Shown: one piece after another, positions 7,298 through 12,384 of the stretch
Layout: every line of letters starts with the position of its first letter
Numbering within the stretch: position 1 is the stretch's first letter
Translations under genes and position numbers: made by a program
From: Bdellovibrionales bacterium
Lineage (GTDB): Bacteria; Bdellovibrionota; Bdellovibrionia; Bdellovibrionales; JAMPXM01
Assembly: GCA_005793615.1 (NCBI GenBank)
Contig: SXRI01000147.1
Coordinates: 1-12,384 of the forward strand
Reading direction: 5' to 3'
DNA length: 12,384 nucleotides
The notes under the pieces: model-generated
The model's input: only the letters and a program-made list of their open reading frames with translations
Databases searched by the model: none
Told to the model about the DNA's origin: nothing

Positions 7298-8365
7298 TCA
7301 CTTTTTAATATAGAAACCGATCGAGTCGCTGTTGAGGATAGTACTTAGTTGTTTCTCAATCATGCCATTCACATCAACCGGTCGGGTAGCGCCGTTGAGA
7401 TTGAAGTAAATCGGATCGCCGGCGACTCCGCCAAGGCGAACCGAGCGCTTGAGTGCCGCGCGGGGAATCGGTTCGACCTTGCACTTCTGTTTTCTGGTCC
7501 AAGGGTCCTTTTCGCATGTTTGTTTGTATTGAATGAATTGCTTGGCCAAAACCACTTGTTGATACTTTGCAAGCGGCAGCGAGCCATTCAGATTCTTTAT
7601 TGCCAAGATCGTTGTTGTCGGCGAAGAGGCCTGTGTTGCAACTAGAGTCGCTACGGGATCGGGTGAATTTCTGCGAACTACACTGAGTGAACTTTCGCAG
7701 GGCTCTCCATGCCAGCGGTAGCTGACATCGTAAACATCAAACTCATCGCCGACCTGAATCCCCGAGCTTGTGCCCACGGGAATTTCAATGTCACTGGCAC
7801 CGTAGATCTTAGAGACGTGCGTACTCCAGGGATCGCGAATGTCCGCGAACAGATTCTGCAGATTGTTGATCAGTGCTGATTCGGTGAGTTTGCCGATAGG
7901 GGTGTTTGTCAGATAACTGATGCCGACACTGACGATTTGCACACCAAAGTCAGCGTTGAAACTGATTTGCTTGTTGGTTCCTTTACCTGGTTTGTCGGCA
8001 ACGCTATCGGGTCCATACAACGGACGAGTGAGGTGCATCGCCGTATTAAGATCGCCCGTTGAGTAGGTCATACCGAGATCAATTCCCACTGGGACTCCCG
8101 AGATCGGGGCCTTTACTCCGACACGACCACCACGACTGTCGGTCATGTGAAATGAGATGACGTCGGTTGAAAGTTCGTAATCGACGGCGCCGTTAAGGCA
8201 GGTGAGCTTATCTACCGGACCTTCGATGGGTGGCGGCGCCTTGATTGCCGACGAGGCGACATCAGTTGCTTTGAAAGTTGATGACATTGGCGCGCAGGCA
8301 GCCAGACTGCAGACCATGGTCGGGACCCAGACTAAGCGCGAGTTGAAAAGATTAAGTGTTGCCAT
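7298..8365 (-). CDS. Lipoprotein with CsgG/FlgT-like C-terminal pattern
   Basis: The product has 355 residues. The ATG at 8365 is chosen over earlier in-frame starts because AAGGAG lies eight bases upstream and the resulting N-terminus is a lipoprotein signal: hydrophobic VWVPTMVCSLAAC with lipobox Leu-Ala-Ala-Cys24, followed by Ala25. It should be lipid-anchored, probably in the outer membrane. The middle has beta-rich segments with many Gly and Thr. Around residues 180-215 the stretch ending VGTSSGIQVGDEFDVYDV resembles the G-x-x-x-G-I/V-x-x-GD-x-F-x-V-Y pattern found at the C-terminal part of CsgG- and FlgT-like outer-membrane-associated proteins. Several Cys are present (CLN, PCESS, QTCEK, KCKV), possibly in disulfides. 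Function is not recognised. It runs opposite to the motor operon, ending 43 bases from it. Confidence 0.85.
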   Translation of the reverse strand: MATLNLFNSRLVWVPTMVCSLAACAPMSSTFKATDVASSAIKAPPPIEGPVDKLTCLNGAVDYELSTDVISFHMTDSRGGRVGVKAPISGVPVGIDLGMTYSTGDLNTAMHLTRPLYGPDSVADKPGKGTNKQISFNADFGVQIVSVGISYLTNTPIGKLTESALINNLQNLFADIRDPWSTHVSKIYGASDIEIPVGTSSGIQVGDEFDVYDVSYRWHGEPCESSLSVVRRNSPDPVATLVATQASSPTTTILAIKNLNGSLPLAKYQQVVLAKQFIQYKQTCEKDPWTRKQKCKVEPIPRAALKRSVRLGGVAGDPIYFNLNGATRPVDVNGMIEKQLSTILNSDSIGFYIKK

Positions 8366-8577
8366 TCTCTGATCTCCTTTTCGACGGTGAAACCATCGAG
8401 AGAAATAATCGACACACACCTAGATCGGACAATGGTCGCGGAACTTTAGTCTAATCGCATACTTGGGTAATAGTGTCGATATTGTTGGCAACGTTTGAAG
8501 GCATTTGAAAAATGGCGCGTTGATTCATTCGACAGTTCAATTAAATTTCCAGGAACTGCCTCAGACGGATGCGAAGT
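8366..8577. other. Intergenic region upstream of the lipoprotein gene
   Basis: The stretch must hold the promoter of the minus-strand lipoprotein gene, but no clear -35/-10 pair stands out. One dyad is visible, CAGTTC (8533-8538) with GAACTG (8553-8558) and a 14-base centre, without a U-run, so it looks more like a weak operator or chance than a terminator. The ribosome site of the lipoprotein gene (AAGGAG) lies at the left end. Confidence 0.4.
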
Positions 8578-8850
8578 TTAGGCAACGGAAACGCCAGAGG
8601 CGGCTTTTTGCGAGAGTATCTTAGTTTTCTCGATAGATGTTTCTCTGATGAGTGAAGGACAAATCTCGGGATTCAGTTCAATCCCGGCGTTAATGGAATC
8701 GTCCACTCTCGAGCCACGATTGATACATGCCCTAATGTGTTCGGTAGCTTGCATTTTAGATTCGTTCAGCTCGGCAGGATATTCAGGCTGTCCTGGGCCG
8801 TTGACTCCGCCAGCGCCTCGGGGCCACCTTGAGCAACGAAAAGGGGACAT
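8578..8850 (-). CDS. Possible small protein, unrecognised (90 residues)
   Basis: This minus-strand frame from ATG 8850 has ordinary-looking codon choice and a composition that could be real: Gly/Pro-rich start with two Cys, then a helical acidic-basic part (about 25-90) ending SQKAASGVSVA. There is no Shine-Dalgarno sequence before the ATG; a longer version from a TTG at 8931 would overlap the neighbouring small gene. It lies 41 bases downstream of that gene on the same strand, so it could be translated by coupling. A plus-strand frame (8648-8872, 74 residues) covers the same DNA and also lacks a ribosome site. I see no domain, signal peptide or membrane segment. It may be non-coding. Confidence 0.35.
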   Translation of the reverse strand: MSPFRCSRWPRGAGGVNGPGQPEYPAELNESKMQATEHIRACINRGSRVDDSINAGIELNPEICPSLIRETSIEKTKILSQKAASGVSVA

Positions 8851-8853
8851 CTT

Positions 8854-8892
8854 GATTGAGTTGGCTGATTGAGTTGGCTGACTGAAATGGCT
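8854..8892. repeat. Three tandem 13-base units
   Basis: GATTGAGTTGGCT occurs twice in exact tandem (8854-8866, 8867-8879), followed by a third copy with three changes, GACTGAAATGGCT (8880-8892). The array sits exactly between the stop of the 45-residue gene and the possible start of the next minus-strand frame. It could be a slippage product or a regulator-binding array. Confidence 0.85.
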
Positions 8893-9029
8893 TAGCCGAG
8901 GAATGAGCGCAGGATATTCGCGAAGAGGCAAAAGGTAGCGAAGGCCATCAGAAACATCATCAAAGCCTGGCGGGCCCGATAGACCTGCATTGATGCTGTA
9001 GCATTAGATGTAGTTGTGGCGCGTTTCAT
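8892..9029 (-). CDS. Small single-pass membrane protein (45 residues)
   Basis: The ATG at 9029 is preceded on the minus strand by a near-perfect Shine-Dalgarno AAGGAGGA (9034-9041) four bases away, the strongest ribosome site in the window, which is the main reason to call this a gene. The protein begins with a polar, basic stretch (MKRATTTSNATASMQVYRAR) and ends with one hydrophobic helix of about 20 residues (ALMMFLMAFATFCLFANILR) before a short SFLG tail. Positive-inside logic gives N-in, C-out. Met and Phe are unusually frequent in the helix. It is transcribed divergently from rnpB, about 250 bases away. Small proteins of this type often act as membrane stress or regulatory peptides, but no family is recognised. 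Confidence 0.7.
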   Translation of the reverse strand: MKRATTTSNATASMQVYRARQALMMFLMAFATFCLFANILRSFLG

Positions 9030-9033
9030 GGGG

Positions 9034-9041
9034 TCCTCCTT
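9034..9041 (-). promoter_or_regulatory. Strong Shine-Dalgarno for the 45-residue gene
   Basis: AAGGAGGA on the minus strand, followed by CCCC and ATG. It decides the start within a much longer open frame that runs back into the rnpB region and has no ribosome site of its own. Confidence 0.75.
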
Positions 9042-9237
9042 CAGTCTAGGTGAGCAAACCCGATTTAAGTCTTGGTTATTTATCGGTCGAAAGTCTGGAA
9101 GATTGAGTGAGGTGGCGAAAAAAAGTCGCGACTTGGCGATGAGATCCAGCGAGGTTGCGGCCGCATCTCTAGCGGCTTTCCGTAACAGGCTAAAAAGACG
9201 ACATAAATGAGAATTTTCCACGGTCCAGCGAGTCGCC

Positions 9238-9266
9238 TTGAACTGAGTCACGTGCCCTGGTAGGTT
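9238..9266 (+). promoter_or_regulatory. Putative sigma-70 type promoter of rnpB
   Basis: TTGAAC (9238-9243) and TAGGTT (9261-9266) are separated by 17 bases. The predicted start, about 9273-9280, coincides with the first base pairs of the RNase P closing stem. The -10 is poor but spacing and position fit; the G/C-rich bases after it resemble stable-RNA promoters. The start region also contains the palindrome CTCAATTGAG (9271-9280). Confidence 0.55.
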
Positions 9267-9279
9267 ACGCCTCAATTGA

Positions 9280-9664
9280 GGATCTGCAGGCGATTGCTCT
9301 TGGTTTCCAGTTTTGGAACCCAAGGGAGGAAAGTCCGGACTCCGCATGGCAACGCAGGGGTTAACGACCCCCCGCCGTAAGGCGAGGAACAGTGGAACAG
9401 AGAGAATGTCCAGGGCATTGAGCCCGAGGCCGGGAACGGGAGGCCACGGGGGAGCTGCTGGAGTGAAAACAGCCAAACTCTGCGTGGAGCAAGTTCAAAT
9501 AGGGGAGCACGAAGACCTTCACCGGTTTTCAACGCGCGGCCAGCGCGAGGCTTCCGGGTAAGAACGCTTGAAGTACGGGGTAACCCGCTACTCAGAGGAA
9601 TAGTCGCCTCCCATTTGCGGTGTCGATCGTGAATGGAAGACAGAATCCGGCTTACCGCAGATCC
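9280..9664 (+). ncRNA. rnpB: RNase P RNA (bacterial class A), M1-like
   Basis: The catalytic RNA that cleaves 5' leaders from pre-tRNAs. The universally conserved blocks are present in order: GAGGAAAGTCCGGACTCC (9326-9343), ACAGAGAG (9397-9404), AGCAAGTTCAAATAGGGG (9488-9505), a GGTAA tRNA-CCA-pairing loop (about 9557-9561), and ACAGAATCCGGCTTAC (9640-9655). The two ends close in a perfect eight-pair P1 helix, GGATCTGC (9280-9287) with GCAGATCC (9657-9664), which fixes the limits to within a few bases. Length, about 385, is normal for class A. A promoter-like pair precedes it and an intrinsic terminator follows. Antisense open frames here, some over 300 codons long, are ignored. Confidence 0.97.
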
Positions 9665-9676
9665 AGTCGACATTTG

Positions 9677-9727
9677 TGGGGCGGCTTCATTAGTTGTATG
9701 ACTGATGGAGTCGCCCCAAATCTTTTT
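9677..9727 (+). terminator. Intrinsic terminator of rnpB, overlapping an alternative hairpin
   Basis: A 14-pair stem, TGGGGCGGCTTCAT (9677-9690) with ATGGAGTCGCCCCA (9705-9718), including two G-U pairs, is followed by AATCTTTTT. This is a strong Rho-independent terminator just after rnpB. Its 3' arm can instead form CCCCAAA (9714-9720) with TTTGGGG (9725-9731) around a TCTT loop, so two mutually exclusive structures lie in front of the next gene. Confidence 0.8.
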
Positions 9728-9754
9728 GGGGTTGCGATTCTCCAGGGGGATTTC

Positions 9755-10759
9755 ATGGAAGTGCTGAAGGCCGGGCGTGTCTGGGATGTCGTGGGTAATA
9801 CGCCACTTATCAAGATTGAATCGCTGTCGCGCCTTACGGGTTGCCAAATTTACGGCAAAGCCGAATTTCTCAATCCTGGTGGAAGTGTTAAAGACCGTGC
9901 TGCCAAGGGAATCATCGGTGATGCTGAAAGCCGTGGACTTCTGAAGCCCGGCGACACGATTGTAGAGGGGACCGCTGGCAATACGGGAATTGGTCTCACG
10001 GTTCTTGGCGTTGAGCGAGGTTATAAAATACTGCTGACTCTTCCTGATAACCAAGCTCCGGAGAAATACGAATTGCTCGAGGTTCTTGGCGCAGAAATTC
10101 GCAAAGTGCCAGTCGTGCCATTTTCCAACCCCGAGCATTTTTATCATGCAGCGAGAAAATTGGCGGAGAGTTTGCCAAACAGTTTTTGGGCCAATCAGTT
10201 CGAGAATCCAGCCAATGGCAACTTTCATTTTCAAACGACGGGTCCCGAGATATGGGAGCAAGCTCAAGGGCGAATCGACATCTTTACCTGTGCGGTCGGT
10301 TCCAGCGGTACGATGAGCGGAGTGAGTCGGTATTTGAAAGGTCGAGACCCGAAGGTGCGGGTTATAGTCGCGGATCCTTTGGGTTCCGGAATTTATTGCC
10401 TGATCAGAGAAGGTAAAATGGAGACCGTTGGCTCGTCAGTGAGCGAAGGTATTGGCATCATGCGTGTGACCGAAAACTATCGCCAGGCACAGATCGACGA
10501 GGCGATTCGAGTCGACGATCAAGACATGATTAATATGATTTTTCATCTCGCCCAGAACGACGGGCTTTTTTTGGGAACTTCGTCAGGGTTGAATGTCGCC
10601 GCCGCCTATAGGTTGGCGCAGGACAATTCGGGCTCTGGCAAAACGATTGTTACGGTTTTGTGTGACTCGGGCACCAGATACTCTTCGCGGCTCTTAAATA
10701 AGAAATGGTTAGATGAGAAGAATCTTGTCCCGAAAAAACTGGTTCAGACCTTGGCATGA
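9755..10759 (+). CDS. PLP-dependent cysteine synthase-family enzyme
   Basis: The product has 334 residues. The ATG at 9755 is preferred because AGGGGGA lies five bases upstream and the protein starts at the family's normal point; an earlier in-frame ATG at 9620 lies inside rnpB. Fold-type II PLP enzyme: the PLP lysine is Lys46 in NPGGSVKDRA, the cofactor Asn is Asn76 in GTAGNTG, the phosphate loop is GSSGT (182-186), and the pyridine-contacting Ser is Ser305 in CDSGTRYSS. The substrate loop reads EGTAGNTG rather than the TSGNTG of CysK, a form I associate with the Cds1-like cysteine desulfhydrase branch and with fungal mitochondrial cysteine synthase-like proteins. It may therefore make cysteine from O-acetylserine and sulfide, or break cysteine down to sulfide; the sequence does not decide. 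It follows the rnpB terminator by 27 bases, so it is probably expressed by readthrough or from a promoter I do not clearly see. Confidence 0.93.
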   Translation: MEVLKAGRVWDVVGNTPLIKIESLSRLTGCQIYGKAEFLNPGGSVKDRAAKGIIGDAESRGLLKPGDTIVEGTAGNTGIGLTVLGVERGYKILLTLPDNQAPEKYELLEVLGAEIRKVPVVPFSNPEHFYHAARKLAESLPNSFWANQFENPANGNFHFQTTGPEIWEQAQGRIDIFTCAVGSSGTMSGVSRYLKGRDPKVRVIVADPLGSGIYCLIREGKMETVGSSVSEGIGIMRVTENYRQAQIDEAIRVDDQDMINMIFHLAQNDGLFLGTSSGLNVAAAYRLAQDNSGSGKTIVTVLCDSGTRYSSRLLNKKWLDEKNLVPKKLVQTLA

Positions 10760-10777
10760 CAGTCAAAAAAAGGGGGC

Positions 10778-10823
10778 AAAAAAAGGGGGGACGCTCTTCC
10801 CCCTCCGAAACCAGCGCCCCCCT
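10778..10823 (-). terminator. Intrinsic terminator of the minus-strand protease gene
   Basis: Read on the minus strand, AGGGGGGCGC (10823-10814) pairs with GCGTCCCCCCT (10794-10784) with one bulged base, followed by TTTTTT (10783-10778). The arrangement is a classical Rho-independent terminator just after the protease stop codon. On the plus strand a shorter AGGGGG/CCCCCT hairpin forms (10784-10804) after the cysteine synthase gene, without a U-run. Confidence 0.75.
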
Positions 10824-10848
10824 CGAACGAACTGGAAAAAATCTAATT

Positions 10849-11709
10849 TCAATTGCGATCAGCGATAACTAGATCCTGACCTTTCCCCTTGCCAGACAGG
10901 ATCTTAACCGTTTTCGCTATCCAATTTTTGTAAAACGGAATCAAAGCATATGACGCGCTTGTGGAGCAATCGTCTTTGGTGTCATTGATGCCATGGTTCG
11001 TAATACCCCAGAGCATCCAGGTTTCACCAACCTTCACGTAGGCCGGGCCGCCGGAATCGCCATGGCATGCGCCTCTGCCCTTTGATTGATCAATCGACAT
11101 TTCTGTTTCGCTGTATTTGGGGTCGATGAGCGTGGTTTCAACAAAGCGCAAGAGTCCAGATCCCGTGCGTTGCACGCCATCTTCAACTCCATAGCCGGCG
11201 AGCATGACGATGGAGTTCGCTGTTAAAACTGACGTATCTTCGAGAATCGGCGCCGGCCGATACCCCTCAGGTAAGCCACCTTCGAAATGAACCACTGCAA
11301 TGTCGCCGGAATTAACGGGTTCGTCGCCGCGAACTGGCCACATCGGTGAGGTTTGATAAGAAACAATCGGACGCATGATACGTCCTTCGGCGCGAATGTC
11401 GGTGCCAAAAATTATTCGCCACGAATTGGTGGGTCCCGTGAAGCAATGAGCAGCAGTGAGCAACATCGAATCTGACAGAATGGAAGCCGTGCAGAGCATG
11501 CCGCGTTGGGTATCGAAAAGAGCTACGATGGTTTTGGAAAAGGGTTCACTACCGTCAGCTCTTTTGCCACCGATGATACCTGAGGTATGAAAGCGACCCG
11601 CTTCAACTGCTGCATGGTTGGGCGCTGGCGAACAGCCCGTCAGACCCACAAATCCGCTCAGGAGAATTGCCAAGAAGCTCGCTGCAAAACGTACGCATGG
11701 ATTGGTCAC
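10849..11709 (-). CDS. S1A (chymotrypsin-family) serine protease lipoprotein
   Basis: The product has 286 residues from a GTG at 11709 with GAGGGGAG just upstream. The N-terminus is a lipoprotein signal with lipobox Leu-Thr-Gly-Cys26. The mature catalytic domain begins at about Ile45 (SGIIGGKRA, the zymogen-type cleavage point). The triad is intact: His88 in LTAAHC, Asp136 in SGDIAVVHF, Ser219 in ACHGDSGGP. Counting back from Ser219, the residue at the specificity-pocket base (chymotrypsin position 189) is Gly213, not the Asp of trypsin, so it probably does not prefer Lys/Arg and may act on hydrophobic or small residues. The preceding Cys and the C-terminal Cys (KDDCSTS) suggest disulfides. 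Such proteases are common in predatory bacteria. It has its own promoter and terminator, so is a single-gene unit. Confidence 0.93.
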   Translation of the reverse strand: MTNPCVRFAASFLAILLSGFVGLTGCSPAPNHAAVEAGRFHTSGIIGGKRADGSEPFSKTIVALFDTQRGMLCTASILSDSMLLTAAHCFTGPTNSWRIIFGTDIRAEGRIMRPIVSYQTSPMWPVRGDEPVNSGDIAVVHFEGGLPEGYRPAPILEDTSVLTANSIVMLAGYGVEDGVQRTGSGLLRFVETTLIDPKYSETEMSIDQSKGRGACHGDSGGPAYVKVGETWMLWGITNHGINDTKDDCSTSASYALIPFYKNWIAKTVKILSGKGKGQDLVIADRN

Positions 11710-11926
11710 AAGCTCCCCTCTCAACCAGCGACAGTCTTCTGCTTTTCTGAGGCGGAATTCAAAGTGATAATTATTGCGACTTTCATAAGTGACAGTTATA
11801 GTCGCACTGCGGCATTGGTGGCAATGCAATACGGGGAATCTTATAAAAAGGTTACTAAAAACAATTAATTAACCACTAAGTAGGGCGCTTTTGTAGGGAG
11901 CGGCTTCCTCGCAGGAAAACTCTCGC
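11710..11926. other. Intergenic region between protease and methyltransferase genes
   Basis: Besides the protease promoter and its dyad, the stretch is AT-rich near 11845-11880 (TTAATTAA palindrome at about 11864-11873). Downstream of the methyltransferase stop I see only a weak AGGGAG/CTTCCT hairpin (11895-11909), without a U-run, so that gene's terminator is unclear. No other gene is seen. Confidence 0.5.
11775..11824 (-). promoter_or_regulatory. Protease promoter with overlapping inverted repeat
   Basis: On the minus strand, TTGCCA (11824-11819) and TATAAC (11800-11795) are separated by 18 bases, each five of six matches to the consensus, giving a start near 11788 and an untranslated leader of about 80 bases. 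An inverted repeat, TGCGACT (11775-11781) and AGTCGCA (11800-11806), brackets the -10 and the start point, a typical place for a repressor site. Confidence 0.6.
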
Positions 11927-12384
11927 CTAGAGTATGGCAACTTTTTGCGCGTAGATAAACACCTCGTGTCCGAGGCGATTGGGACGCGAATCGCGAAGGC
12001 GAGTCCAATAGAGCGGCTGAAAACGCTTGTTGAGGCGGGCGCGAAGTTCCCATTCGCTGCCGCCGAATGGTGGGCCATGGGGTTTATCGAAAGCGAAAAA
12101 CACGCCCATCAAGTATCCCTGATCTGTCAGAAGTTTACGCCACACGCTGACCAATTCGGTGCGGCGGCTAGGGGTAATGGCGCAATAAAGAGTGTGTTCA
12201 AAAACGATATCAAAGCTGCCGTGCATCTCGGCCGGCAAATTGAACACATCCGCTTGCAGAAACTTAAGGTTTGGAATGTGACCATACTTGGCTTTAGCGC
12301 GCGTGATCGCCTCTTCGCTGAAATCGATCGCTGTTACGATATGCCCTTGCTCGGCGAACCATGCCGCATCGTTGCCGGAACCCG
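11927..12384 (-). CDS. TPMT-family SAM-dependent methyltransferase, C-terminal part (cut by the window edge)
   Basis: The frame stays open from the right edge to TAG at 11927-11929, about 152 residues, missing the N-terminus. SAM motif I is seen near the edge as GSGNDA, followed by VTAIDFS with the acidic residue that binds the ribose. The sequence FEHTLYCAITPSRR and the GPPFGGSEWEL stretch match the thiopurine S-methyltransferase/plant thiol and halide methyltransferase group (patterns FCAI.P..R and GGPPF..S..E). It likely methylates small thiols, halides, or metalloid compounds. The last residues are YAQKVAIL. A GTG inside at 12245-12247 is not the true start because the SAM motif lies upstream of it. 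Confidence 0.85.
   Translation of the reverse strand, partial: GSGNDAAWFAEQGHIVTAIDFSEEAITRAKAKYGHIPNLKFLQADVFNLPAEMHGSFDIVFEHTLYCAITPSRRTELVSVWRKLLTDQGYLMGVFFAFDKPHGPPFGGSEWELRARLNKRFQPLYWTRLRDSRPNRLGHEVFIYAQKVAIL

Noticed and set aside
7298..8419. Lipoprotein start at 8419
   Set aside because: The extra 18 residues are polar and basic and would hide the lipoprotein signal; AAGGAG supports 8365.
9620..9754. An extended N-terminus of the PLP enzyme from the ATG at 9620
   Set aside because: It would lie inside RNase P RNA and its terminator, and the family's normal start coincides with the ATG at 9755 that has a ribosome site.
9272..10267. A 331-codon minus-strand open frame across rnpB and the PLP-enzyme gene
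   Set aside because: It lies antisense to a certain RNA gene and a certain coding gene, has no ribosome site, and its product has no recognisable domain.
10849..11829. Protease start at 11829
   Set aside because: It would add 40 residues before the lipoprotein signal and overlap the promoter; the GTG at 11709 has a Shine-Dalgarno sequence.
1..12384. CRISPR array, tRNA, insertion sequence or attachment site
   Set aside because: No spaced repeat series, no tRNA-like cloverleaf, no transposase and no paired terminal repeats were seen on reading both strands.

Overview
This is a bacterial chromosomal window of roughly balanced base composition. Gene content points to a Gram-negative predatory or deltaproteobacterial-type organism, most like the Bdellovibrionota. 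The signs are several lipoproteins and exported proteins, a secreted S1A protease, an FHA protein beside a MotA/MotB-like motor pair, and a class A RNase P RNA. The taxonomic call is an inference from gene style, not from a marker comparison.

Layout. (1) 1-220: upstream region with a TTGACA box and inverted repeats. (2) 221-7254, plus strand: five tightly packed genes that look like one operon. They encode an exported protein with a trypsin/HtrA-like fold that has apparently lost its catalytic residues, a proline-rich single-pass membrane protein (ATGA overlap), a MotB-like protein with a very long coiled coil and an OmpA-like end, a MotA/TolQ/ExbB-like channel protein, and an FHA-domain protein with a long coiled coil, one membrane segment and a C-terminal domain. 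(3) 7258-7279: hairpin between convergent genes. (4) 7298-8365, minus: a lipoprotein. (5) 8578-9029, minus: a weak 90-residue open frame and a well-supported 45-residue membrane protein, separated by a small tandem repeat. (6) 9238-9727, plus: rnpB with promoter, full P1 closing stem and terminator. (7) 9755-10759, plus: a cysteine synthase-family PLP enzyme. (8) 10849-11709, minus: an S1A lipoprotein protease with promoter and terminator. (9) 11927 to the right edge, minus: the C-terminal part of a TPMT-family methyltransferase.

The most notable item is the five-gene operon. A MotA/MotB-like pair with the proton-carrying Asp in place implies an ion-driven envelope machine. The FHA domain implies control by Ser/Thr phosphorylation. 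The proline-rich protein carries two copies of an FD-x-[KR]-T motif that could be an FHA ligand. The two long coiled coils are predicted to lie on opposite sides of the inner membrane, one periplasmic and one cytoplasmic. I do not recognise this five-gene combination as a named system. It shares the MotA/MotB theme with flagellar stators, Tol/Exb, gliding motors and Zorya defence, but lacks the other parts of each. The remaining genes look like ordinary housekeeping or secreted functions with some interesting local control structures.
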